DNA from: Owenia fusiformis | Lineage: Eukaryota > Annelida > Polychaeta > Sabellida > Oweniidae | Length of the DNA stretch: 64,000 bases | Assembly (NCBI GenBank): GCA_903813345.2 | Contig: CAIIXF020000006.1 | Coordinates: 622,001-686,000, forward strand | Reading direction: 5' to 3' | Shown here: positions 13,401-28,400 of the stretch, in pieces | How the letters are laid out: the number at the start of each line of letters is the position of its first letter | Numbering within the stretch: the first letter of the stretch is position 1 | The notes under the pieces: model-generated | The model's database searches: none | Told to the model about the DNA's origin: nothing | What the model saw: the letters and a program-made list of their open reading frames with translations, nothing else | Translations under genes and position numbers: made by a program

Positions 13401-16400
13401 ACCCTGAAGCACTTCAGTTATATTGGTTCACTTACTTTGATCAAAGTTGACCTTGATGTTGGCGTTACTTTCTCCAAGGTCATTGCGAGCATTGACCTTG
13501 TAGTTGCCGCCATCTCCAGGCTCTACATCAAACACCTCCAGACAGGCGACATAGTTTCCCGGGGTTTCTGGATCTGTGTAAACCATATAGCGGCCTGAAA
13601 TAATAGAAAATTATGAAAGCAATATAATTTATGTATTCTCATTTTAATGAAGGGAAATCGGCAAACGAGAAAATGTTTTGAGGGGTTCTTTCAAATTGAC
13701 AGCCTTCCTGTGGCTGTGCATCAGACAGTATTTAGTAAGAAAAAAACGAAACCTGACTGTAGGCATTTGGTTTTACTGATATCCCATTAACAGTTATATT
13801 TACAAACAAGTTTATTTTAATACTGACAGGATTCCTCAAAACATCCAGACAAAAATATTTCCTTGCAGAAAAAAAGAAAACATGAAAAACATGGAAAGAA
13901 AATGCAACATTTAATTATGGACTCAAAAGATAAATGCTATCACGTGTAAAAATTCATGAAAAACATGGAAAGAAAATGCAACATTTAATTATGGGCTCAA
14001 AAGATAAATGCTATCACATGTAAAAATTCATATGATTTCAAGCATTGCTTATTGTTTGAGTTGTGGCATGCTCCAACTACTGAATGCTATTCAACTAGGG
14101 ATTCATTGGTTTATATTAAATTTTATTTATAAGAGGTTTTGATTTTGAGATTTACATTTTGTTAAAACAGCTTTGTTATTTTTGAGTTGCTCCTTTTTTG
14201 CTTTAAATCCAAGTTGAAGTGTACCTGCTCCTACAAGCATTATTATTGGCTCAGCTGCTTTATTCAGTCAGCTGATATTTTGCTTTATATTTCCGTAATG
14301 TAAATTCTCTGCTTCAATTACATAACATTTAAGGACATAAATTGACAAGGTAATAGGTGAAATCACTTATGTGCTTTGTTAATGTTTTGTAAAAAATATT
14401 TGAATGTTGAAACTGTTTTCTATATCCCTGGATTTATATGTTTCGTGTGCATGTCATAAACCATATTTCATACAAATATCTATGTGTCTATATATGCCAT
14501 AGCTTTAATTAAAAATGTTAAAAAATATTAAAAACTGACATTTTTAGATTAAATAAAGATTGAAACCTTCAATAATGTTTAATGCCTAAATCCTAATGCA
14601 GTTCTGCATATAAATAAGACAAGGCATTAATTAACATGACAAAATGTCACCACCTAGTTGCTTACAATATAATGACTTCAATCTTAAGTCAGGTTTGAAT
14701 TTCTGAGAACTGGTCAATTTGAAGCAAAATGAAATAAGCCACACGGTGAACAGAATCGCACCCTTGAACAGTGTACACTTTTCGGGATGGAAAATCCAAA
14801 ATGGCCACCTTAACATTTACCCAAAATGCCGAAAAACTAATGAGTTATAAACTTTCATAGGTAAAAACATCCCTGAAAATTTCAAATGAATCCCTCAAAC
14901 GGTTTGGCTGGAAACCTGTAGACAAGCTTTCACAGACAAGATTTAAGGACGAAAAATCCAAAATGGCCGCCTTAACATTTACCAAGAATGCCAAAAAACG
15001 AATCAGTTCTTAACTTTTATAGGTAGAAACATCCCTGAGAATTTCAAATGAATCCCTCAAACGGTTTGGCTGGAAACCTATAGACAAGCCTTGACAGACA
15101 AGATTTTAGGATGGAAAATCCAAAATGGCCGTCTTAACATTTATCCAGAATGTCGAAAAACTAATCAGTTCTAAACTTTCATAGGTAGAAACATCCCTGA
15201 GAATTTCAAATGAATTCCTCAAACGGTTTGGCTGGAAACCTGTAGACAAGCCTTGAAAGACAAGATTTTAGGAAAGAAAATCCAAAATGGCCACCTTAAC
15301 ATTTACCCAGAATGCCGAAAAACTAATCTGTTCTAAACTTTCATAGGTAGAAACATCCCTGAGAATTTCAAATGAATCCCTCAAACGGTTTAGCTGGAAA
15401 CCTGTAGACAAGCCTTGACAGACAAGATTTAAGGACGGAAAATCCAAAATGGCCACCTTAACATTTACCCAGAATGCCGAAAAACTAATCAGTTCTAAAC
15501 TGTCATAGGTAGAAACATCCCTGAGAATTTCAAATATATCCCTTAAACGGTTTGGCTGGAAACCTGTAGACAAGCCTTGACAGACAAGATTTTAGGACGG
15601 AAAATCCAAAATGGCCGCCTTAACATTTACCCAGAATGCCGAAAAACTAATCAGTTCTAAACTTTCATAGGTAGAAACATCCCTGAAAATTTCAAATGAA
15701 TCCCTCAAACGGTTTGGCTGGAAACCTGTAGACAAGCCTTGATAGACAAGATTTTAGGACAGAAAATCCAAAATGGCCGCCTTAACATTTACCCAGAATG
15801 CCGAAAAACTAATCAGTTCTAAACTTTCATAGGTAGAAACATCCCTGAGAATTTCAAATGAATCCCTCAAATGGTTTGGCTGGAAACCTGTAGATGATTT
15901 TGAAAAAACATTTGGTCAATTTGAAAAAATACATTTTTGAGCTTAAAAAGGTCACTGAAGGTCAAATCTTAAATATAAAGTCAGATTTGAACTTCTGAAA
16001 ACTTGAAGATGATTTTGAAAAAGATTGAAGTCAGTCTAACCAGTATTTGTTAAGTTATTGGAAGTTGTAAGAATTTGTCAGGCGCCAACCGCCAACCACT
16101 TTTTGGTGCTGACATAAAAACCATAATGAATTTGTCAAACTTGTAACTGACCTGCTACTCTTTGCAAATTGATCAAGCTTCTTAAAAGATAGATTCGTCT
16201 ACACTTTTTAAGTTGCAGAGAATCCTGCCTATGGGTCTATTTTCACATTTGAAACTAAATTGTTGTTTAAAGTGAAATCAAGATATAAGAGATCAACCGA
16301 TCTAAGAATTCCTAAATCGAGAGATACATCCGCAAAACACCCTATGAATGTAGAAACAATTACCTCCATCTTTGATAGTGACACCATCTTTTGACCAGGT

Positions 16401-19400
16401 TATGACAGGTTCGGGTGTTGCGCTGATCCGGCATTCAAACACGAGACGTTTGTCTTCCTGCTTAATGCTGGGTTTCTGGGTAAAACTAGGTGCAAGTCCA
16501 TCTCCACTGAAAAAGCAATGAATTAGAGATTTGATTAAGACAATTTTTAATAATATTTAATATACATATATGTATATTAATTAAATGGGTACTTTTACTT
16601 TTATTTTTCTAGTTTTATATAATATTTAAGATAAGAACTTGAATACACCACAACTAAGATGAGTGTCAAATTAATTTCTTTAAGTTTAAAAATAATCTAA
16701 AGAGGGGGTCACTCTTGGCTGTTGGCATGACAATGACATTGATGATTTTCATTTGTATAAATTCTACCATATATTTGTACATGTAATGGGGATCTTCTGA
16801 ATAAACTTCTTGAGGTTCCTCTTGATGGGCTTTTTGAATTTAATATTTTCTACTTGGTCATTGGTCTGTTGTAATATGAATCTAAAACTTTTTCTCAAAA
16901 TCATAGTACTGTTCTGCATCTATTTCATCACATACACAAATAGGCATCTCAAGCATGTATCTCTGTCAAATCTCTATTGTGACACTATAAAAATGGGGCT
17001 AGTTAATAGAAATCCCATATTGTGTTTTTCAATTTGACTGTCCTAATGGATCTATAGCTAATTGTTTATAATCTGTTTTTCCTTAGTGTTTCTCAAAATT
17101 GTTTTCTGGTAATAGAAAAGAGGAAAATTATTTATAAGTAGACAAAATGATACAAAATGATAAAACGGATGTGAGGCCAGAATTCCTTACATAAAGTACC
17201 TTTAAATATATTTTGACTATGAGCGAGAACAATGTAACACCATACATGATGTTTAAATATAACACTTAATCAGAAAGGAAAATATTTACTCTAATCAGAG
17301 ATACTAAGTAGGCGTAACAGAGGCTAAATTCACCAATGGGTAAAATATTAATATTCCAAATATCATTTCCCTTATTAGAAGTTTACTCCTAAAACAGGTC
17401 ATTTCTGCAATCCCTATTTACTTTTTTTATTGTTTAAGCACTACAGCTAACACAATCTATATTATAAATTTTGCCCTCATAACATTTCACTTGTAGGTCA
17501 GGGCAACTTACTCTCGGCATCCCTAATTATAACCCGCTTAATCGTAAGAGCCTCAGCAATCAAGCAATAAACTAAATCAAGACAAGTCAACTTTCATATA
17601 CTTTTGTATATGTTAATGTATATATTAATCCAAATGAGTGTTTTGCAATAATACTCAACTCAATTCCTGCTTAAAGGTTGTAACGGGTCGTTACAACCCC
17701 CAACATCTTTTAAATGTAACGCATAACATATTCAGTAGAAAAAATTACTTAACTTTGAATAGACTAGATGCGAGTAGAAATAATCTTGATTTACGTCATT
17801 AAATATTAAAAATTCAGTCAAAGTGATCTCATATTTGAAATCTGTGTGTAAAAGTACATCTAGAAATATGGTTTTGAAAATTGTCTATCAACTTTGAAAA
17901 TTTAATTTTTTTGAAAATGTGACTTCTTGTTCGGGTTGATTCCCCATAGACCCCATGTAATAAAATCACAAAAAGTGAATGATCTTCTCTTGTATTGGAC
18001 AGATAACATTTTATTTTACTGGACACATTTTAATTTGCATAACTATTAGATACATAAGGGTTATATGAAAATTGAACCACGCAAATAGATGTAATTTAAG
18101 TTAAAGGGAACTTTCTACTATACCCGCCATGCTATCTGACCCGAACGAGCCACCTGGTGGTGAATCTGGTAACTACCTACTCGCATCTGCGTTATTGTTT
18201 CTAAAAGATTCATTTAGAACAATCTATGTTGAATGGAGTTGTTTATTATATACAGGCCTATAGCCAGGATTTGCCAAGTGGGGTTCACACCACCTCAGAT
18301 CAGTTGGATATTAAAGTAGGTCAGAATGAATTATCTGGATAATCAAATTGAACCAAATAATTTCAATTCTAGGTCTTCCTTAGGACTTCATCCAATCAAA
18401 TCTAGCATTAAGCCCATGGTCTACAATTTCTTTGTACTTAGGACCCAGTCAATGTTAAAGAAAATTGAGGCCATGGTGGTTTCATGTAAGAGTACTGTCC
18501 AATAAGCTTGAAGAAGTTTGGTATAACTCTACTAAATACAGTCATTAAGAAAGAAACATTATGTATCAGAGCAACAAGTTATCCTATTATATCATTCACA
18601 TTTCTCTACAATGACTCCTGTTGCTTAAAATACCTCCCACTATCTCTGCATAATTCACTGAATAGATAGATACTAGTGAAAACTAAAAATGGTATTGCAA
18701 TGAAACAGCAATTAGCAGCGTTTGATGTATGTGATGAGTGATGTTGTGTCTGCAAACAGATTTATTAATCTTTACAGGCATTACCATGCAACGCTTTGTC
18801 CAAAACTTGTGAAATGTGCAAACCATCTGGAGATTTCTTTCTTATTTGATATGTCAATCAACAAGGCAACAATATATTTATTTCTGTGTTGACAGATTCA
18901 CCCTTAGGAAAAATAATTCAAAAACTTGTACATTGAACAGGATTGTTCCAGATATTTTAGCAAAAAAGGTTATTAATGATATCGAGATTATACCTATCTG
19001 TGAAAAATAACCAGAAACTCTGTAACATTTCATCCTTTCGTATCATAGGTTGAGATAAAACATTCACCTACTGTAACACCTCATCCCCTGATATCACCCT
19101 TACAAAAAGTTTGACCTTTCATGTTTACATTTTTCATTAGGTAAGCAAAAGGGATACATGTTAATTGTTAATGCTCTTACAGAACAGTAGTAACTTCTGT
19201 ATTTGAGTCAACACATTTTGTATAACACCCTTGAATATGTGAGCATCCAAAAGCAGGCCCGTAGGAAGGGGGGTTCAATGGATTTGAGAGAACCCCCCCC
19301 CCACCCCAAAGAATCTTTCAAAATCATGCAGTTTTTCACCGTTCTGAGCACTTTAAAGTGATGTTGGCCATTTTTGGACCAAAATTGTCACAATCGAACC

Positions 19401-22400
19401 CCCCCTGGAATTTTTCAAAAAGTGAACCCCCCTTGCCAAATCCTGGCTACAGGCCTGGTGTTAAGGTACATTGCCATGGTTTGAAAATAGATAAGGTAAA
19501 TTCTCAAGTGATCTGAATATTAGTTTTTCTGTAAAATTTGAGTGAGGCAATTGCCTCACCTGCCTCTTGCCTCGCTACACCCATGATCAGATATATGAAA
19601 ATAAGTCAGTGTTTGATGAAAAGGTTACAGTTTACTCAAAGAGAATATTTGCATGCATTATGATTTTCATATATCATTTCTCATATTATGGGAACCAAAG
19701 CTAGATGATCACTTGTGAGGAATCACCTAGAGGTACCTTTATAGTCTTGCATCAAATCCCTGTCTAGTGTCTACCTCTCCTTCCCAATCCTATCTAATAT
19801 GAAACTAACTGGGGAAAAAGACAATGGTGCAAAGCTACTAGTCATCCTCCTAAGCAGGTGTCCAGAATCCGTACCTCCTTCTTTCCCCTGCTATAACCAA
19901 TTTGGAAGCGCCCAATAAAACTGAATCACGTGATCTAACTATGTGCAGAGAACAAACACATGATTGATGTCATAATGTTGCGACAGCAAATCAAATTGCG
20001 AGTTCTTAATCGGGGAAATCCTAACTGCTTATCGCAGGGGTTAAAAAAAGAAGATATTATAGATTTTGAAGCCCTGTGATTGGAGGATGCAAAGTAGTTT
20101 GATGCAAGACTTACAGCTTGAACTATGGCAGATTGGTAGTCTTGTATCAAGCTAATGTTACACCCCCCCCCCCCCATTTCCAGTCAGTCCATATAGACAT
20201 TCAGAATCAGTAGCTTGAGGCAAGACTAGTAACCTGGGTAAAATACAGAATCTCAACTGCTCATCTTATGTACATGTAATGTCTTACATGTTAATGTAAC
20301 CTTATTAATTTATACTATCTACCACTTATACTGCTTCTCTTCTTCTCATAATAATTTATTTTTAACCTACCAGTATCTAAAATCCAGGCCTGCAGCCAGG
20401 TTAATCCAACTTAAGATTAAAGATGACTATTTTAAACAAGCTTTTGACAATATTACAATTTTTTGACTTATCAGAGCCCCTCTTTATCTAATGCTTTAAA
20501 GGGGTATGCCAATATACTGTCTTATTATTCTAAATGTTGCCCCTTGTGCTCTTAGTATCTGTTTCAGTGTCTGAATAATGCATTAAACCTGTACAAAAAT
20601 ACAGTGCACAATATATAGCAATTAACACCCACATACTTCACAACAAAATCTGGAAATATTCAGTAGAATTAATAGAAATGCCAAAATATTATTTTTAACT
20701 AAAGTGTCTATTAACAGATTCTCTTTAAGTTGGGAATAACTCTCTCTCTCTCTAGCTCTCTCTCTCTCTCTCTTTTAAAAGCATCTAACAAGTAATTAAT
20801 TATTTACTAATTAAATACACATTTTATTAATTTTTATTATTTTTATTGGCAGATATATCATATCAGCTTATGCCAGGCTTTTAGACTGCAGTAGACTCCA
20901 GCCCTAATCTCTCAACTAACCATGATCATTTTGAGTTTACAGTCTGAATTTACTAAATATGATTTGGTGAGACTGAACCTGTTCCTGTTGAGAGTCATGT
21001 TCCTGTCAGGTACTAACTCATTTTCATAGAATATCTTCTTGTGAGGTTTCACATCAAATGCAGAATTGTAACCTAATGACATACAAGTAAAATGGTCATG
21101 AAGAAATATCAATATTATGGTCTTGATAGGTACATGTACTTCATCTCCAAAGAATGGCTACAAAGGATTAGTATGACTAGTTGTTTGGTTTTGGTGAGAC
21201 CATGTGATAGATGAGTAGTAGCTAGTCATATCAACCCCCTTTGTCTCCTAAAGGAGAAGCCTCTCAACCAGATACCCCCCCCCCCATGTTAATACAACAA
21301 ATTAACCATCAACCGGCTCTTCACATCAACTTCCTTTGTCTCCTTCCCCCCCCCCATGTTAACACAACAACTTAACCATCAACGTTGGTACAATCTTGAA
21401 TAACAATGGAGGCCCTGTTAATTGATGTATTGAAATGTTCAGAAGTTCATTTTTTCCCAGATGCCAATAGTTCAACACTTTCAAAGTGAGTTCAAGATCG
21501 TTAACTCTCAAGAGCTTCATATGGGGCAAGGGTTAGATTATAATGGAGATGTTTGCATCTAAATGAAGTTACAGGATCTAACAACAATGATAGGAATGGT
21601 TGAATTAACAGTTCAAACTAAACAGGTTTTCAGTTGAAATAAAGTTGAAAAAGCTCTTTTGCAGATAAAGCTACAACAGTGCCTAATTGTTCACTGAGTA
21701 CTTTGCAATAGTTTGGAAAGAGTTAGAAAATTATATTGTAGCTTATTTTATACTTTGCGGAGAGATTTCTTAGATAAAAAAAGTGAATACAGTGATCTCC
21801 CCATCATTAAAGCAAGTGGGCGCAGCACCCACCTGAGATTTTGAAAATAGGCTTGCACCCACCTGAAAATCCATTTGCATTCACTTGAAAATGAGAAAAA
21901 TCATGAAAAATTGGCATATTTTGACCAATTTTGGTCTCAATTGTGAAAATGAGAATTTTGCACCCACCTGAGAAAAAATCCTGGGGAGATAACTGGAATA
22001 GTTCTTATACAAAGTCTCCGGCATTGGCAAACCAGGTGATGTAGACTTACTCTATGACATCACAATAATATAAGCAAATGTGGAAAATAAGGAGTTGTCA
22101 GTTCCATCTTTTATTTCAGCTTCATTTGCAAAAATAGCTCCCTTCACATGTATATGTACTTACAAATTGTTTTATAAAAACATCTAGGTTATTTTGATAT
22201 CTGGACAAAAATTATCATATTTTAATACAGGGAAAAAAGTTGGCAGTCTGCATTCTGAAAAATGAGGTTAATTCATGAAAAGATCTGTCTTACATATGTT
22301 CTGGAAATAAGTCTCATTGCCATTCAACTTCAGAAGCAATTACTATCAATGCAATATTACAGCACCCAGATATACAACAGAGGAAGGTCAAAGGATCATA

Positions 22401-25400
22401 AGCAAGGTCTTCTTGAACTTCAGTAGAAAATTTCAGTAGATAAGAATAGAAGAGAATTGTAATTGGCAGTGATATTGGCATAATAGAAACCAATGCTCAC
22501 TGTGAAAGGCGGAATGAGATATATAAGGGGTGCAAAATAGCACCTAACAATGTATTCTAAAATATACAATCCCAAAAGATCCATCATATTTTATCAAACA
22601 AATAATGAAGTTAATTGAGATTCAAAGTCTAAAAATGAGAAAAGTTTCCCAAATAATAAATGTGGATATCCATATTCAAATAACCAAATATGAACTTCGG
22701 GGATTTTTAGATATGACATGGAAAGTTCTGAGATCAAAATATTCTAAAATAGAAATAATTTTGCAAACATAACTCACAAGATCTGATTCTGCCTTTTAAG
22801 AACAACACACTTGTTGATGGATTTCTAATGTGGTATTTATACTTAATAAAACTTCTAACTTCTTTGGTATGTCTGGTTATGCTGACATAAGAGAACTTTT
22901 GCTCAAAACTTTCAGAGATTTCGCACTCAGAACACATTCTTTATTGTGATATACACAACTTCATTTTATGTCAATGTTCCAAGGTTTTCCTTGATCAAAA
23001 GTCAGTTTAACTGTCTAAGTGCTTGTTTCAAATGCCTTGTTTGGCTGTAAATTGTACAAAGTATGCAATTACAATTCATTTTTCTTCTTTATATATCAAG
23101 GATTACAAAATATTGCAAGGAATTTTTCAGTTGGTTGATAAAAATGTGGTTGTTTTGCATCTTATCAAAAATGTAAAAATCTTATCAAAAATGTAAAAAT
23201 CTTATCAAAAATGTATTTTGTAAATTACCTTAAAGTGGCATTTCCTGGTTTAATTTTATATTGTTTTCTCAAATTTGAATATGTCTAGACGTAGCCAAAA
23301 GAAAGTGTTCACTAAAAAGAATTTACCTACAAAGATTATTGAAGAATGTTCCTCAAAATGGTGTTTATTGTAGACAGGTGTTCAATAGAGAGAGGTGTTC
23401 ACTACAGACAAGTTTCACTGTATGAGGCTCATACAATTATCGACATCAGCATTGATATTCTATTTACATTCATAACATGCTCACTGATTCTCAACTGTTT
23501 ACATCGTCATTCAAACATTCTCACATTTCTTTCAATTCTAGAGCGAAGGCACATACTCACACTGTACTTAGGCAGACGAGGGAAATCCTAACGTATGGAA
23601 CTAGAAATATGAATTATCTTAATATAGAAGAGAAAGCATTTCTAACATTTAGAATTTCTGGCTCAAGTACATGTATATTGGGAAAAACACAGCATATTTT
23701 AATATTTTGGGTAATTGGCTGCAAACGCCAAGAACACTGAAAAGCCTAACACCCAACCTCAGAAGCAGACTGGGCTCAAAAGGTCATAAAATGTAAAAAT
23801 ATATGTATAAGGAAGTATGGGTCAAGAAATGAAAAAAAGATGTGAAATGAAATTAATGATGTAAAATGAAATTAATGATGTAAAATGAAATAAATTACGT
23901 AATAACGGATCTAATGAGATGTTTCTATTGGTGAAAGTAAAAAACAAGATGTTTTTAAAATCAACTGAAAGAACAATTCTCATAACATAGCAAAAAGTTG
24001 ATAAAAAGTGTTCAAACATCAGGAGACAGCAGAACTCCATGTTAAGCTAATATAGGTGTATGAAGAAATGAATTTCCAACTTTCTTGAAAGACAATGATG
24101 TATGCATCCTTCAAAAATAGAGTGATTGATAGAAATGAAGAATTTTGTAATACAGAAACTAATTTGTTTAATATAGAACTCCCTCTCCTCATCTATCATT
24201 AGGTAAACACTTTTTTACAAGAACAGGTGTTCTCTATGTGAAGGTAAGTATTCCCTAAGACAAGCGCCACTATGCATGACAAATCAGAGATGCTAAAAGA
24301 CCATAAAATCTTAAAACATATTGAATGCCAAACTGGGACTACTAACTACAATAATGTTCATGTGTTAGTTAAGCCAGATATGCCACTCTCAACCATGAAA
24401 GGCCAACAGGCACTAATACTAATATAGCACCAGCTCCAGGTACAACATAACAACATAAAAGTTCAGGTCATGACTCACATAAACTTTACCCTATTCACAA
24501 GAATTCCATTGACTGAGTTATGGCAGAGCTCAAGAGTATACTGTATAAATCTCCAGAGAACCTTGCTTGCTCAGCCATTTCAAGATCGGCCAATTGTAGT
24601 ATTTGGATGGTTAAAGTCAGAACACTAATGCAAAAAAGTCTGCTCAAGCATTCATGCCAACTGTTTTAAAAGTGAAGATCTCCCACAAACCGTTTTATCC
24701 TCCTCCCTGATGTTTTCAAGGTCTTTTAATAAAAGACTAATCTAAAGACTTTATATTAGGAAACTAATGAACTGTCCTTTTATCTTAAAAAAAAATTCTC
24801 TCAATTTGAGAAAATATTTCTTTCAAGGTGTTACAACTTTCTTTTCATTGGTTATTTCCATAATATGTATTTTTAAAAATGGTACAAGGAACAATTTAAA
24901 TAGTAGCCAATTTTACAAGAACTTTACAACAAAATGATATGCTGCAAAAATTCATTGCATCATATTAAATTGCCATATATATACTATATATGTATACCCC
25001 AAGGAAGGTGTTACAAATATATTAATCTCAGAAATCGTAATCTCTTATTATGCAGTTCAGGAGTATTTAATTAATCTAATGACTAAGGTAGGGGTGAATG
25101 CAAAGCTACCAAAGTCACACTATATCTACCTCAACACAGACTCTCAGACCAAAGGAACTAGAGATTGCCTCTTAAAATAAGTAGGGTACATTTTTTAAAA
25201 CCTCAAACATGTTGGTATGAGCACTTATACATGTATATATTTATTCATGTATATTTACACAAATGGATACCATAAACTAAAATAAACTGTCTGGCTTGGT
25301 AAGAGGTTTAACAACTTATCTTATAAAGCTTAGCCTGGAATATATATATAGATAGATATCCATTACATAATCTCAAGGTAATATCTGAAAATATCAGAGC

Positions 25401-28400
25401 TGATGAGGCAACCAACTTGTATATAGAAGTAAGGGCATGGGAAGTTAATTCTATGTTTTGCATCTAGTAAAATCAAAACATACAAGCACACAGGCTAGGG
25501 TTATTAAAGTAAACCAGAACAACGGCAACGCCAAAGCGTAGCGAATCCCATCGAACAGCCATGGCTGGCATTTTTACAAACAAAGTATATAGCAAAAATG
25601 GCTGCCATTTTTCAAAATGTCCGCCATTTTTCAAAATGGCCACCTTCTACCAAAAGTGTCATTAGGCAGTGTGCCATGCTTATAGTATTCACATACCAAA
25701 TATGAACAAAATCGCTCCACTACTTTTCAAGTTACAGTAAAATAAGTTAAAATGGCGGCCATTTTTCAAAATGTCCGCCATTTTTCAAAATGGCCACTTT
25801 CTACCAAAAGTGTCATTAGGCAGTGTGCCATGCTTATAGTATGCACATACCAAATATGAACAAAATCGCTCCACTACTTTTCGAGTTACAGCAAAAATCG
25901 TAAAATAACGAGTAAAGGCCGCCATTTTTCAAGATGGCTGCCATGTGCTTTTTTAATATCTACATTTCTAGCTTTATTAATGCCCTACATAATTTTTTTA
26001 CATTTAAAACATATTGCTTAATTACAGTTTTACATATTGCACCTAAATTACTGTAAAATTGGCACTAAAATGGCCACCATTTTTAAATGAGCGGCCATTT
26101 TGAAAATCGGCTTTCGGGCAGAACTTCTACCCCCATAGGCTATATGTGTACAAAATATGAACAAAATCGGGCCAATTTGAGTTATTGCCCGGACGGACAG
26201 ACGGACGGACGGACAGACGGACGGACGGACGGATGGACGGAGGCGTTCCCTATATGCCTCCGAACTTCGTTCGATGGGATAACAAAGACAGTTGGTAAAA
26301 CAAGCTATTTCTAAGAAGGTGTCTGAACATGATTTAAAATAATTAAATCATTGGCTATTGATGCATTTTTATATTCCTTGACCTTGTCAGGCCCGTAGTC
26401 AGGATTGATTCCTTGAAACAACATTTAACTGGAAATAACCTCTTGATTTCCTAGAGGAAGGAGATGCAAAACATAAGATGTACTTTCTCTGGCCTAACAA
26501 GCATCATACAGGAAAATGTTACTTGTTGAAATTCCATCAGCTAATTTTGACTAAACAGACCTTTCAGTTATGATAGCTAGCCCCTTAGTAAAAAAAAAAC
26601 TAGAAGTGATATAAATGTACATTCATGTAATATTTAATGTACAATTCAGGTTTATACAATATATATGTAAGTTCAGATTGTAACAGGAATTTAGTATTGC
26701 TTGTTGCAAATAAAACTCATTAAAGTAGAACATCATTATTATCTAAAAAAAAGTATTATGTATATGATATCATCTTATGTAAACATAGTTTAAGGTTCAA
26801 GGTTTCTAAGGTGATGTAATTTTTCCATATTATGAGTGTTAAAGATTAATTACATTATGGAAATGAAAGAATGTGAGGCCAGCCATACATATGAGGTGAT
26901 ATATTCAAAATAACCTTTTTGTAACATGTTTTACTGTATGAGCAGCTTAATTTTTATGTGAACTAAACATGTACCTATTAAACATTGTAAATAAATTTGA
27001 CAACATAATGGTGATTGTTAATTGAGGAATTGGCATGATTTTATATAAATGGGGAGTATTGAACAGATAACTTAAAGTTTGTAGGCAAATGGAGATGTGA
27101 CACTTGAAACACTATTAATATATTGGTCATTTTAATAAACAAATATATCAACATAAAAAATTATTTTAAGCAATGAGGATATTATTCAAAATTGCTTTTT
27201 CAGAGAATTTCAGATACTTAAGATACCAATGAAGCAGTACAGTGAACAAACTGTCTCAAATATTTAAAGTAAACTTTCAGATGAAGAATTAACTACAATA
27301 CTTAGTCTAGTCAACCGCCTAGATTTTATAAACACATTCTAATTTCTATTGACAAAAATCTAAAAATTAAATGCAGTATACATAATAAATATATCATACA
27401 ATAATTTATGTTTGAAATTTGATTCTACACTCTAAATGTGAACACCTCTTAATATGAACACTTATAAGTATAACAGGCCAGGATGAAAATGCTTGCCAGT
27501 CTTCTAGCAGTGTTTATTTGGGCAGGTTTTATTGTAATGCAACTGTGTAAATGTAGATTGAATAAACAATTTCCTAATTGCAAATTCCAAAATGGTATGC
27601 CATGTACTTCAACATTTGGCATCATTAATACATTGCTCCACTGAGGAGTACTTAGTTAACCACGGTAAAAACCACTAAAACGAAAAACCATATATTTTCC
27701 GAATACTTGAAGTGAAGGCACGAAAATGTCAAAAGTTGCCAGGTCAAATCAAATGCAGGGAATAAATTGAGTAAAACAGATAACATAGGTCAACTACAAA
27801 CCCTGGAAAATGAAATAGAAAAATGGAACTACCTGTATTAAGAACTGAACACATGCTTCACGGTGACCAAGAGTTAACAGTGCAAATCGGCCCGGTCGTG
27901 TTTTTTTAAACTCTTTAGTCGTGTTTTTTTGAAAATTTGAGAGGTAGGTTGATAAATTTGGTCATGAAATTGCTGTCACTTGACTTTATGTAAAAGTAAG
28001 TAATTTATATTGCTTTCCATACTATATATCTTAACTTCAGGTATTCGTAAACGTGTTATTTGCACGAATCGTATGCTATAGTCTTGTTATATCGGGAAAT
28101 GAGCAATTCTGTCAGTGTTATACATATTTTTGCCTGAAAATCACTTGCCTGACTTGTATTCAATGAATACATCGATTCATAAGGAAAGCATTCACAATAT
28201 GTGCGAAAATCAAAAGTTAGAAGAGCTTAAATAAGTAGCAATTGACCGAATAATATTTTTTAGATTAAACTCTTTAGACGTGTTGAAAAGATTGCGGTTA
28301 ATGACGTTGACCTGTTAGTGAAACGTTCTAGACGTGTAGAGACATTGAGGTTTAACGATTTGGAAGTGGGAAACAGCACACTTAACATTATGTATTTCCC

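Larger units (their letters stand above)
5803..13435 (-). other. twitchin intron hosting a 2.5-kb inverted-repeat element
   Basis: Apart from the element at 7066-9555 I see no exon or recognisable element. The 9556-13435 part is AT-rich with short unsupported reading frames. Confidence 0.5.
13595..16363 (-). other. twitchin intron inside Ig domain 2, with two tandem repeats
   Basis: No exon seen. Contents are a 74-bp duplication at 13881-14028 and the 162-bp array at 14785-15893. Confidence 0.5.

Noticed and set aside
26087-26314. 75-codon frame with DGRTDG repeats
   Set aside because: It is the translation of the GACG microsatellite inside a repeat element; the same kind of peptide arises wherever this repeat lies.
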